A stretch of 64,000 bases of DNA, taken from Dallia pectoralis. Taxonomy: Eukaryota > Chordata > Actinopteri > Esociformes > Umbridae. Each line of letters opens with the position of its first letter. The stretch's first letter is position 1. A model generated the notes under the pieces. The model ran no database searches. It saw only the letters and a list, made by a program, of their open reading frames with translations, and was not told the origin of the DNA. The stretch covers positions 11,507,326 to 11,571,325 of the forward strand of contig CM055758.1 of the NCBI GenBank assembly GCA_029465975.1, in the 5' to 3' direction. A program made the translations under genes and the position numbers. Positions 37,301 through 48,577 of the stretch are shown here, in pieces.

Positions 37301-40300
37301 GGGAACGTTGCCCGAGTGATGGACAAAAACAAAGGGGTAGGTCCCATCAGGACCGGCGTCTGATAGGAATGTAAAAAAAGATTATGTTTGTGGTTTTTCC
37401 GTAACATACCCTTTCTTCACTCTTTTTTTTTAATTTCCTTCTGTTGACCTGTGCTCTAAACCAGTGGTTCCCGTCGTGTGCGCTCTAAACCAGTGGTTCC
37501 CGTCGCGTGCGCTCTAAACCAGTGGTTCCCGTCGCGTGCGCTCTAAACCAGTGGTTCCCGTCGCGTGCGCTCTAAACCAGTGGTTCCCGTCGCGTGCGCT
37601 CTAAACCAGTGGTTCCCGTCGCGTGCGCTCTAAACCAGTGGTTCCCGTCGCGTGCGCTCTAAACCAGTGGTTCCCGTCGCGTGCGCTCTAAACCAGTGGT
37701 TCCCGTCGCGTGCGCTCTAAACCAGTGGTTCCCGCCGCGTGCGCTCTAAACCAGTGGTTCCCGTCGCGTGCGCTCTAAACCAGTGGTTCCCGTCGCGTGC
37801 GCTCTAAACCAGTGGTTCCCGTCGCGTGCGCTCTAAACCAGTGGTTCCCGTCGCGTGCGCTCTAAACCAGTGGTTCCCGTCGCGTGCGCTCTAAACCAGT
37901 GGTTCCCGTCGCGTGCGCTCTAAACCAGTGGTTCCCGCCGCGTGCGCTCTAAACCAGTGGTTCCCGCCGCGTGCGCGCTAAACCAGTGGTTCCCGCCGCG
38001 TGCGCTCTAAACCAGTGGTTCCGGTCGCGTGCGCTCTAAACCAGTGGTTCCCGTCGCGTGCGCTCTAAACCAGTGGTTCCCGTCGAGTGCGCTCTAAACC
38101 AGTGGTTCCCGTCGCGTGCGCTCTAAACCAGTGGTTCCCGTCGCGTGCGCTCTAAACCAGTGGTTCCCGTCGCGTGCGCTCTAAACCAGTGGTTCCCGTC
38201 GCGTGCGCTCTAAACCAGTGGTTCCCGTCGCGTGCGCTCTAAACCAGTGGTTCCCGTCGCGTGCGCTCTAAACCTGTGGTTCCCGTCGCGTGCGCTCTAA
38301 ACCTGTGGTTCCCGTCGCGTGCGCTCTAAAGCAGTAACTGAAAAATGTTTGCGAACCACTGCTCTAAACCATAGCTCTATGTTTGGCCTGTTTATTTCTG
38401 AGTGATGATTTTAATTGTGTTTCTTCAGGCAGTGATTCCGGTCTTCCAGAACAATGTGTTCACTCTACTGTGTAATCTCAGCATGCCCAGCCAGGAGTCT
38501 GAACTCACTAATTTCCTGGTCAAACGGGAAGGTGAGTCCCTCACATACAGCAAAAAAAACTGATATTAAAATGAGTCAAACGTGTAGGATTATGTTCTAT
38601 TCAGACAAATTGTTTGCTTCTTTGCTACATGGCGACACATGAACTAGACAGGTGATTATTTTTTGTTAGTTCAACCTAGTTTCTCAAAAATGTGTCCTCA
38701 TATTGGAAAGTGCATCAGTATGCATGCGCACTGCATACTACGAGTTGCCGTTCCTGTTTTCACATTTGCTGAAAGAACTTGGGGATGGGTTTTTATGAGC
38801 CCCATAATAGTGTAGTGTTTAGCAGATATCTTGGTAGCATGTTTAATACGAGCAGACCTAAGTCCTCACCATTGCAAACCCTGTTTAAGGAAGGGAGACG
38901 TGCCGGCGTCAAACAGTAGAGTAGTAGAGGATCGGCTGCTGCATGAATTATTTCCTCAATTATCTGAAGCACAGATGCTAGTTGGGTTCTGTAGCTTTGG
39001 GGTATGAGGTTTCCATAGAGGGACAGCAATGGGGCTGTTATCTGTTATCCATAGCAAAACCTTAGCATAAACCTATTCTAATATATTGCCCTGTATTTTC
39101 TTACACAGCTGAACACAAAGACTGGAAAGCCTCTAAACTAAAAGTAAGAAGAACTGCACATCAACTGTTGACAAAAAGCCCTTATTGTCTTTCATGGTTC
39201 TAAGTTTTTGTGTTTGCATGTGTGATTGTAACTATCATCTCTCCTTTACCATCAGGACCACAAACGTGCTTTTGAACGGACCTGGCTGGGGTTTCTGAAG
39301 TATAAGGTATATAATGAACCAGAGCTGGTACATCAAACCCATTTGGACCTGTTGTTCCACATTGCAGCCTGCAACGTTTATATTGACCTTTTCTCTCCAC
39401 ATGTCCTTGTCTGTCTGTCACCCGCTGTAGTTGCCTAGCAACATGTACAAGATGGTGCTGGTAATTCTCCATACCTCCATTCTGCCCCATATTAGCGACC
39501 CCACACTGATGATTGACTTCCTGACTGCAGCATATGATGTTGGTGAGTTGGGTTACTCTAACCTGTGTACTGTTCTGTAGAACACAACATACGCCTGGGT
39601 GCCATGCTGTAGTCAATTTATAATCACCAGGCAAATCTGTGTGATGAATGCGATTGAGGAGCGGACGATTCAGGAGTAGATCGTAATGTTAACAGGGCAG
39701 CCCAACCAATGTGAAGCCTCTATGTTATTGTTCACTTTTCAAATGACCGTTCATTGTGTTAGATAATGGATCATGTTTTAAAGTAGAACGGAAGCCAGTT
39801 CGTCAACTCTTCTTTGTTGGTATGCAGGCTTTTGGCCAACCAATATTTTATAGTTGTGGACGCAAACACCTGATTCATGTTTGATTCACGTGTCTCATTG
39901 GACTTGTTCATTACAGAGGCCCTCGTGGCCATCAGTCCTTCACTAGAACCTTTGTTTTTTGTATTTCAAAAACGTATTTCAAGAGACTTTTCATAACTGT
40001 AATGGGCTACATGTCCAACTGTTTGTTCTGTCAAGATGAGTAAATAAGTAATTCCTGGAGTTAATGATTATTATAATAGTCAAATAGGTTTGACTGTAGT
40101 GTAGTGTTTTACAAATCCTGTAAAACGGATAAAAAATATTATCATTCAGCCACATTGGCTTTTTTCTTTTTATAAAGTGTATTGGTACAACTAGGTTCTT
40201 GAATTGATTTAAAGTTGTTTTCTGTGTCTTTACAGGAGGAGCAATTAGTCTGCTGGCCCTCAATGGCCTGTTTGTGCTCATCCATCAACACAACCTGTGA

Positions 40301-41738
40301 GTGTTTCAATGTGCCAAATGTTAGCTTTGGGTATGTGCAGTGCTAAGCTCTAAGTGCATTTATTCTCTGTGTGTGCAGAGACTATCCAGATTTCTACAAG
40401 AAGTTATACAACTTGCTGGAGCCCTCTGTTTTCCATGTGAAGTACAGAGCACGCTTTTTCCACTTAATAAACATTTTTCTCTCCTCCACGTAAGACCTTT
40501 ATTTTCTTCACATCATTGTTCTAGTTGTGACTTGTTTCATTCTCCACATCTGCTGAAGCTTAGCTGACTTGTAACTGTGTTTTCTTCTATTTCCCTCTCA
40601 CTAGTCACCTCCCAGTGTACTTGGTGGCTGCTTTTGCCAAGCGCCTGTCCCGTTTAGCTCTCACAGCGCCACCTGCTGCTCTGTCGATGGTACTACCCTT
40701 CATCTGCAACCTAATTCGACGCCACCCCGCCTGTCGTGTCCTCATTCATAAGCCCAACGCAGCAGAGCGTAGGTGTCCCTGTTTTACACCATGCACTCTC
40801 GCCTGTGGAGATGCAAATGAGATGGATTATTATGATATTATTCATGTGCGTTTACATAAACGCAGGGTCTTAAAGAGCTTTCGAACAGCTAGCTGAACGT
40901 TTTCCTCTATTGTTGACGATGCTTGTGTTCTCTCCTGTGTGTTGGACAGAAGCCTGTGCTGACCCGTACCTGATGGAGGAGCAGGACCCTGCCCTGTGCC
41001 ACGCCATGGAGAGCAGCTTATGGGAGCTTCAGGTGTTTAGGGCCTTTTACAGGCACAATCATCTGTACTCAGTCAACTAAATCAGAGCTATTGCAGATTG
41101 TCAGGGTTTTTGGGCCATTGGTCATGAAAGTAAAGCTTTTAATACAAATGAAAATGTTCCTTATATCATGCCAATTCTAAAACATGTTGTGCAATCACTT
41201 TCTTTCGTACTGGCTTTTATTGTTATGGGAGAAATGTTAGTGATTTCAATTGTACATATCTAGAAGTGGACTGCATCTATTAACTGTCGCCTTTTCCACT
41301 CAACCTGGGTGTAGACTCTGCAGAATCATTACCACCCTGATGTAGCAAAAGCTGCCATGTTAATCAACACGCCACTATCACCGAAAGAGGATGCCTTCAA
41401 AGAGCTGCTGGAGCTTTCCACCTACGAGGTGGGTGACATTGTTAAACTATTATCATCTCATTTTTGGTCCACCTGATTCAAAACCCAGCCCCCCTTTTTT
41501 TGGTTGGTTAGGATACTTGCCTCCAAGTTGGGTACACATTTCATTCTGTATGTTTTTATGATTTTGTATCATGTGCGTCACCATGTTATTGATGATTTCT
41601 TTTTATTTCCAGATGATCGATCAGGCTCTGAAGCAGAAGGAGAGTGGGCCGATACCGCTAGAGTTTGACCCAGCCACTCAGCTGTTGCAGGGCTCTGGGG
41701 GTGTGGGGGTGCTGGGACTGCACTTCTGTATGGAGTAG
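34323..41738 (+). CDS. noc4l: Nucleolar complex protein 4 homologue (Noc4-like)
   Basis: Small-subunit ribosome biogenesis factor; yeast Noc4 works with Nop14 in the nucleolus for 40S maturation. Fifteen coding exons: 34323-34478, 34607-34727, 35948-36054, 36186-36293, 37187-37336, 38429-38531, 39109-39143, 39256-39306, 39431-39542, 40236-40296, 40379-40489, 40605-40768, 40950-41032, 41315-41428, 41613-41738. All have GT/AG borders and matching phases, giving 533 residues (human about 516). Diagnostic blocks: ALLERGDLFVGQLP, MRHRYNGCLQ, TLMIDFLTAAYDVGGAISLL, PDFYKKLYNLLEPSVFHVKY and PVYLVAAFAKRLSRLALTAP, the CBF/Noc domain from about residue 278 to 430, then SSLWELQTLQNHYHPDVAKAA. Introns 4 and 5 carry minisatellites, but the exons are undisturbed. 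The start ATG in 'agATGGCGACT' is the first in frame. Confidence 0.95.
36641..37130 (+). repeat. 12-bp minisatellite, ~41 units, noc4l intron 4
   Basis: Forty full units plus ten bases of ctctgtgccatg, with variants cactgtgccatg (four) and ctctgtgtcatg (two). It ends 56 bp before the exon 5 acceptor. As 12 is a multiple of three and no frame contains stops, long repeat ORFs (MLCA)n appear on both strands; on the plus strand one runs in frame into exon 5. I treat these as non-genic. Confidence 0.95.
37454..38323 (+). repeat. 29-bp minisatellite, 30 units, noc4l intron 5
   Basis: Exactly 30 units of 29 bp (870 bp). Each unit is ctctaaac + cagtggttcccg + tcgcgtgcg. Variants include ccgccgcg, gcgcgctaaacc, ccggtcg, cgtcgagtg and aacctgtgg. 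A truncated 31st unit (ctctaaag) follows. The unit carries several CpGs, so the array is a CpG-dense island within an intron. Confidence 0.96.
37462..38361 (+). mobile_element. hAT-type short element whose 5' junction was amplified
   Basis: The sequence is flanked by the 8-bp direct repeat ctctaaac (37454-37461 and 38362-38369). It starts CAGTGGTTC and ends GAACCACTG (38353-38361), short inverted termini of hAT type. The interior between termini is almost entirely the 29-bp array, in which each unit contains target duplication plus left terminus. The non-array interior is only about 20 bp (gtaactgaaaaatgtttgc). Confidence 0.75.
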
Positions 41739-41760
41739 AGACCGAGACTGCTCACGATCT

Positions 41761-41778
41761 CACACACACACACACACA
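41761..41778 (+). repeat. (CA)9 microsatellite, noc4l 3' UTR
   Basis: Short cacaca run 23 bp after the noc4l stop codon, inside the 3' UTR. Confidence 0.9.
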
Positions 41779-41826
41779 CCATACTGCTGTTTCATGTTCA
41801 ATCATTTCTACGCTTTGTTTTATTGT

Positions 41827-41832
41827 AATAAA
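41827..41832 (+). terminator. noc4l: noc4l polyadenylation signal AATAAA
   Basis: Canonical hexamer 89 bp after the noc4l stop codon (gtaataaaactat). Confidence 0.7.
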
Positions 41833-41859
41833 ACTATAAAAAACGATTCTGATGTGTTT

Positions 41860-42620
41860 GTATCAGCCCTGGCCTTAACTGGCAGCCAGTAAATAGAAGC
41901 TAATGCTGGTGTATTGTGGCCAAAATGTTTTGCTCTAAACAAGATTTTAGCGGCTGTGTTTAGCACTGATTGAAGTTTCTTTAGTGATTTATGGGGCTAA
42001 CCGGAGAGAAGAGCATTGCAGTAATTTAATCTTAGCATGGATTCGTTTTTCTGCGTAATTGATTTACAACAATGTTTCTGATTTTTGCAATGTTCTGAAG
42101 AAAAAAAATATGTTTATTAAAGGAGAGATCAGAATCCAGGGTAGTGCTAAGGTCTCCCACAGTCTTGGGATATGGCCATACAGCAGTCAAGGTTCCTCAA
42201 ACAAGCATTTATGCCCCCCTGTCATTCACCTCCTTATGTTTGAAACGCATGCTTGCAGTGTGCCTGATTTTGGGACCTCCATGTTTAATGAAAATATCTC
42301 CAACAGAAGGGAGTGATCAATAGTGTCAAAGGCAGCATTAAGATCAAGATTCAACAGGACGGATGCAGAACCTGTAAGTGAATGTGATTGGATAGGTAGA
42401 AAGGGGCAGGGCCATGTAGGTAAGAAGCAGGACCTTATAATGTATACGGAGCTTGATGGGAAGCCAGTCAAGGTGTTGCAGTGTGAGTTATGTGTGTAAG
42501 AACTTGTGCAGCAGAGTTTTGGACATGAAGCTTGGCCAAGGCTTTGTCTGATGCCAACAGGATTCCATTGCAGTAGAAAAGCAATGAATTGTTGAAAAAC
42601 ACATTTTATAACATTTCTGA
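41860..42620 (-). repeat. interspersed repeat, probable decayed LINE-related sequence
   Basis: Text such as 'aaggcagcattaagatc' and 'cattgcagtagaaaagc' resembles a common teleost interspersed repeat. On the minus strand it contains LNLDLNAAFDTIDHSLLLE, the wording of RT motif A in L2/Rex-like LINEs. No other RT motif is intact, so this is a short relic. Confidence 0.4.
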
Positions 42621-44057
42621 GAGGAACAGTTTCCTCTCAATTATGTAGTGAACGTGTCAAGCGATACAGCAGCAAACAATCCAAGTGTCCCCATTGTTAC
42701 CAAGTCAGTGCCGTTCAATGCATTCTCAGGACAACTGAGTTTGAGGACTATTCCTATTTAAAGAGTCTGTCATTTGTTTTCCAATAGTGATGTGATCTTT
42801 TTATCAAAGAAGTTTATGTATTCATCACTGCTAAAGTGAAGACCCAGTTCACTTGCTGGTCATTGCTTTTTCATAAATTTTGCACCTGTATAAAAATAAA
42901 TGTTGGATTATTTTTGTATGCCTCAATCAGTTCGGAGGGATAGGCTGATCAAGTAAATGCGAGTGCTTTTCAGTATTGCACTGTTCTGTCTATCCAGGCT
43001 AGTTTAAATACTTTCAACTTGGTGGAGCATCGCTTTCAGTCCAACTTTTTGGTACCAGCATGTCTAAGGTACTATGCAGTGTTATGTTTAGATCCTCAAT
43101 TAGAATGTGTACAGATGTATATACTTTATTGTCGTTGAGCAAACGGAGCAAGCCTGGAAGACCAGTTAAAGTTGTACTACAACACCAACAATTAAACAAA
43201 ATGACTATCATTAACTATTTAAAAAATAATCTGAATCAGGTTAATTACCAAGTGTATTAACACATGCAAGGAATTTGTTCTGACCCGTATCTGCAGAATT
43301 TAGAACACACATTTTTAAAACGTACATGACATGATTTATCTGTGTTTCGTTGTGTGTAGATTATTTCTCCACGGCAGATATTGCTCTTGCGCAATTTGAA
43401 ACTAAAACCTGAACATTGCTCGTTTTCTTTTTTCCAATCTGATCATACATCTAGACATTGATTATTTGCACTATTAAGATATATATAACACATTCTATAT
43501 ATACCAAGCACATATGCATACTAGGCATGGTCTCTTGGCGGTCTGTTCGTGTTATGTGTTTTGCACTGTTTGTGTATGTTTTAAAATGTGTGTTCTAAAC
43601 GCTGCAGCTGTGTTCTAAATACTGCCACACTAGACACATTTTCAGGAATGAGGTGTTACCCTGCCCTTAAAGTTCCCCAGATCTCTATCAGACTTAGCAT
43701 TTTTGGAATGTGATGGACTAACAAATCTGGTTTACTGCGGCTCCATCTCGCAACTTACAGGACTGGAAGGATCTGTTGCTAATTTATTCGTGCCAAATAC
43801 CACAGAAGAACATCATGAGTACATGCGTTGGCAGGTCCGTTTTGGCGGCACGCAGAAGACCAACAACATATTTGGCAAAATGTTTTGGCTCATCAGTGTG
43901 TATGCAATGTCTCTGAGTACTTGAACCAGACTTCTCACTCCAATAACTGAAATGGCTTTAGATTTCATTTTATATAAAAAATATTTCCCTGGCTTTTTAT
44001 CTTTTTATGTTCATACAATTTCTACAGAACAATAAACCCTAAAATATTCTGTACTCC
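42621..44057. other. intergenic, no supported gene
   Basis: AT-rich sequence. The plus-strand ORF at 43703-43924 has no domain I recognise, no clear splice context and is probably spurious. Palindrome-like TA runs occur near 43480-43505. Confidence 0.4.
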
Positions 44058-44939
44058 ACCCACATGGAAAGAACCTATATAAACATATATGTTTTAATAT
44101 AGGTTTTGATATATGTTTTTAATATATGTGACATATATAAAATTGGCCGTTTTCCTATATTATATGTACATATATGTGCATATATGCACCTATATGCACC
44201 TAACATATATGCACCTATATGCACCTAACATATATGCACCTATATGTTAAATTATTGAAATCCATAGCTACTATGCAACATGAATAAAAGCCCAAAATGT
44301 AGAAATGTACATTATTTATTTACTTAAGAACAATCAAATAGAACAAAAACAAGACAAAAAACTGAACATTAAAAAAACGATTTAACTTGTTAATCCTCTC
44401 AGCTGCGTGAGCTTCGAATTATAGATGTGCCTATCTGCCCACGGCTGGCTGCCGGCCACTTCTTCAATGTAGACAAACATACTAAGACAGTGTTGAACTT
44501 ATGTTGCGCTCAACGGTAAATGCGTGAATTGGAAATAAACAGGCTATCTTTATTTTCAGAATCATTCGGAACAACTCAAACGTGCTCACAGATCTTCAGC
44601 TGCTGCAGTCGACTAAGTCACTACGTCAAAGACGTATTACACTTAATACACAAACACCAAAACAAATCTGTTACCGTAATACAACGAGTAAGAGCGCAAT
44701 ACTTCAACAGACTTCATCAGGAACTCAAAGTACTTACAGTACAGCTGCGATTGGAGACATCTTGTATGTACATATAGGTCTTATTTGTGGATATAAAGAA
44801 GCAATACAGGAGACCTATATGGCCTGTATCCTTACGAAACAAAAGTATACTTTAAGTTCATTTTTGAGAGTATACTTAAGTTTAAAAAGTATACTATTAT
44901 TAAGGTACTAAAGTACTTATTTATATACTATTTTTATAC

Positions 44940-45270
44940 TAAGTAGACTAAATTGGCCCACTTTTTTGTTTATTTAGTACACTTTAGAGTACACTTAGTT
45001 TATTTTAAGTATACTTTTAAATACTTTAAAGTAACCCGTGTAGTGTACTTTTAGTTTATGAAGTAGACTTCTTAAAGTACTTAAAAGTATACTTTTGTAT
45101 ACTTTAAAGTAACCTGTGTAGTGTACTTTTAGCTTATGATGTAGACTTCTTAAAGTACTTAAAAGTATACTTTTGTATACTTAAAAGTAACCTGTGTAGT
45201 GCACTTTCAGTTCAGGAAGTACACTTCTTGAAGTACTTAAGTATACATTTGAATACTTTCAAGACCACTT
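44940..45270. repeat. ~93-bp tandem repeats in the left arm
   Basis: Three diverged copies of a unit of about 90-95 bp containing 'gtgtagtgtacttttag', 'gtagacttcttaaagtact' and 'aaaagtatacttt'. They form part of the agtatactt-rich inner arm of the inverted-repeat element. Confidence 0.65.
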
Positions 45271-45749
45271 TCAACTCATGTAAGTACTTCAAGAAGTAAA
45301 CCTAATAAATGTTAATTTACTATGATTTACTAATAGATTTAAACACATAGTATAAATGTACAAGCCATGTTTGTCAAGTGAACCTTAAACAATACTCTAA
45401 CAATCAGTGCCATGTGTCTGGTAGGAGTTCCACTTGAAACTTTAGAATATACTTTTGTCTTCAAGTGTAATTAACATCTTTAAAATAAAGGAAATACAGT
45501 ACATATTCAAAATACCTAAATAAATCTTGAGGCAAGACACACAATGTGTGTGTTTTCATAAATATTTTCATGAGATAATATTGTCAAAGCTACATTAAAG
45601 GGGGATAAACCAGCTATGAACACTTAAAATGTTGATATATACATTGTAGAACTATTTTAAACTCTAAATGTTAAAATAAACATGGTTATTTTATTTAACA
45701 ATATGCTTCATTTTTGTACATGAAATGCATGCTCACATCTTTTCTGCCT

Positions 45750-46695
45750 TTACTTGTCTGAAGCATTCATTGTTGCACTTCTTGTGCAAGATCCTCTGGA
45801 CATCTTGCACTGTTATTTCTTCAAATTTCTCCCTAGCATGCCCTGTAAAAAAAACACAAGACAACAAGCAAACATGATTAATATATTTAACCTTTTATCG
45901 GAATTTGTGAAATTGCGCAATATTAAATTAGGATTCCAAATACACACTCGCGTGAAACATACCAAGGCAGATGAATTGTCGCCCCATTCACTGTTTGTAT
46001 TGTGTACGTCTTCCTCTTCACTGCTGGGATCAGTTACGTCTTCCTCTTCACTGCTGGGATCGGGTACATTGTCCTCCATGCTGTTGGGATTGTGTATGTC
46101 ATCATCCACTTCATTACTGAGATTGGGTATGTCTCCCTCTTTGCTGTTGGGATCAGATACAGAGTATTCTGCATTGACATTAACTTCCTCTGAAGCCTGA
46201 AGAAATGAGAAAGGGTAAGGTACATCGTTTAATTTATACTATAGCCGTTAAATGCAACATCTTATAAACACCCAGCGTGTTACAATTTATAACACACAGC
46301 ATCAAGAAAAAAAAATTATCAGCAAACTAGTGGCTACATGACTTATTAGGATAAAGTACATGTTCATTTTTTGTTCCCTGCCTTTTACAAACAAGCTACC
46401 TAGCAACCTTGCCTAATTAGTAACTGTAGCTACCAGTTACCTGAAAAACAAAAGATGCAGATAAAAGATAAGTAATTGTTAACAAGGGCTAGTTACGTGT
46501 TGTCTTCTTACATGGCTCAGACGTAAATAGCTATCTAGCTAATGTTGATGGGAGCATTACCCATAGCCAAGTAGCTAGTTAGCTGTTATCTCATATAGGC
46601 CTAGATAAAGTTAGAAATTAGCTCAAACTCACCTGTTCATTCCATCTGTACTTTGTCCTTTTTGGAATCCTTACACCTGATTCTCGAGTTTAAAG
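45750..46695 (-). pseudogene. unrecognised spliced gene inside the inverted-repeat element
   Basis: Three candidate exons on the minus strand. About 46695-46633 encodes RESGVRIPKRTKYRWNEQ and ends at a gtgagt donor. About 46200-45964 has a strong acceptor (ttctcatttcttcag) and encodes an Asp/Ser/Glu-rich stretch with repeated DPSSEEED and DPNS words, ending at donor gtatgt. About 45847-45752 has acceptor ttttacag and encodes REKFEEITVQDVQRILHKK followed by CNNECFRQ, then gtaaag. The last exon resembles N-terminal parts of uncharacterised teleost transposon-linked proteins, but I cannot name the family. No catalytic domain is visible, so it may be a non-autonomous remnant. Confidence 0.4.
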
Positions 46696-47718
46696 CGTAG
46701 TTTATGGCGACTGAAACATGCTGCAATATCTCCGGTTCAACATATGATATTTTGCTCGCGCGCAAGGAACAGGAAGTGACGTCGCTAATCAGCTCCGCCT
46801 ACATCCGCCTTCTTCTGATGCTTCATTGGACATTTTTCTCAGTTAATGCATGTAAAATATGTTCAAATATATGTTAATGTCCTGTCTGTCCGGGGCTTTC
46901 ATTCATATCAGACTTATAAATGTTCCTCAAAATACATACAGCAAAGGCGGAATTAGTTCATAGACATTTTTATTAATACTCCAATTGATTATTATTAGTA
47001 TAGTATATGAATATAGGGCTTCAAAATGTTTGGCAGTAATTATGATTTCAGCTTCAGTAACAAAAAATATTTAATGTGCAATGCATTTCATAGACATGAG
47101 TATTAGAATATACAAGATGGATCTAAAAAAATTACTTGTAATCTACTTAAAAAATATTTAGACTGTTTTTGCTGTATAATAAAAGAAAACGTACATCTCC
47201 AGAAGAAATGTGTAAAAAGTTTTTCGATTTGGTAGTGTACTTAAAAGTTCAAGTAAGTTAACTATTTTCTAAATGTACTTTTTAAAAGTATATCATAAGT
47301 AAACTAAAAGTGTACTACCCATTTTGTAGTATACTTATAGTATACTTGAATATACTTTTTTTTAAGCATACTTCTTAAAAGTATATCAAAAGTGAACTAA
47401 AAGTGTACTATCCATTTTGTAGTATACATAGTATACTTTAATATACTTTTTTTCCGTAAGGGATATACGCACATATATGCACCTCAATTTTGACGATATG
47501 TGGCATATATGCACATATATGCAGCATATATTATCATATATGTGCATATATGTGGCATATATGCGCATATATGCAGCATATATATTATCATATATGTGCA
47601 TATATGCAGCATATATATTATCATATATGTGCATATATGCAGCATATATGTGCATATAGGTAACATATAGGTTACATATATGCACATATATCCTCATATA
47701 GGTTTTTTCCATGTGGGC

Positions 47719-48577
47719 ATACTTAATTACCACCTTAATTCAACAACTAAGCGTTCTCTTCAGTGCGGAAACATCTTTCAAATCACTCGATCCTGTAACT
47801 TCTGCACAGGATGCATCCGCACAAAGCTTAATGTCTCATTTGGGATATAATTCAAATTCCTCTATCTGACTTTTGAAAATATGAATAGCAATGTTCCTCT
47901 ATATCCAGAAAATTGCTCTCGCTTCATAAACCCACTGGCACCCTCAGGTCAAGCAATATCATCCATAACTGCAGGACCAAGTTCTTCTCAACAGTGACTG
48001 AACTGTCTTCTTGGACCACCTGAAAAGACCACAGAGTCAGGGCTTTTTCCACCCCAGCTTTACACTGCAGCCCACTACAACTGTGTTACTGCTGCCAGGT
48101 GTTTGAATCCTGGCGGCATACCGAAAAGTCCTGGGATACTTCAATCTGACTCAATGCTTCCTTGGTTGGACAGGCAAATGTGGAATAGTTGTGATTACAG
48201 CTGTGAATACATTGTGAGTCAGATTGCAACTCTTTCTGGTAGGTCGGACTCCTGCAAACGTAATTGTCTTTGTGAGCTGGGGAATGGGCTATTCTAATGT
48301 ACTACAATAATAGTAATTATTAAAGAATTAATGATGGATACATTTGCAACCAAATACGTACAATGCATTCAAACTAAGTGGGGCAATGAGGTTTTCGTGA
48401 ATGCCAGAAATCCACACATTTATAGGATAAATTAAACCCCGCGCTGAATGTCCTACATCGGAATCCGTAGGACAGCCCCACGATCATTGGCTTATTTCAC
48501 AACGCTGTCGGAGGCTACGTCATTACGTTGTTTTGCGTCACCTCTTCCTGAAACCATCTGAAACACAAATATATACG
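47719..48577. other. intergenic and vps29 5' flank
   Basis: No gene recognised in 47719-48450. Towards 48480-48577 the sequence has 'cattacgttgttttgcgtc', a CRE-like core and the presumed vps29 promoter and 5' UTR. Confidence 0.4.

Larger units (their letters stand above)
44058..47718. mobile_element. large inverted-repeat DNA element with an internal spliced gene
   Basis: Outer termini are inverted copies: cccacatggaaagaacctat at 44060 against ttttttccatgtggg at about 47704-47718 (cccacatggaaaaaacctat when reversed). Behind each terminus is a tract of (c)atatatgcac words (44085-44245 and 47463-47700), and further in lie agtatactt-rich tracts (44825-45300 and 47215-47455), again mutually inverted and both next to the word tccttacg/cgtaagga. 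The left arm holds about 560 bp of extra sequence between the two tracts. A minus-strand gene fragment lies in the middle. This is best read as a DNA transposon with long, internally repetitive inverted ends, possibly nested. I see no clear target-site duplication. Confidence 0.5.

Noticed and set aside
37454..38369. CRISPR-like array of regular repeats
   Set aside because: No spacers: units are directly abutting, the genome is eukaryotic, and the unit is explained by a hAT end plus target duplication.
43703..43924. 73-codon ORF (MECDGLTNLVYC...) as a gene
   Set aside because: No domain, no splice partners and no coding neighbours; cannot be separated from chance.
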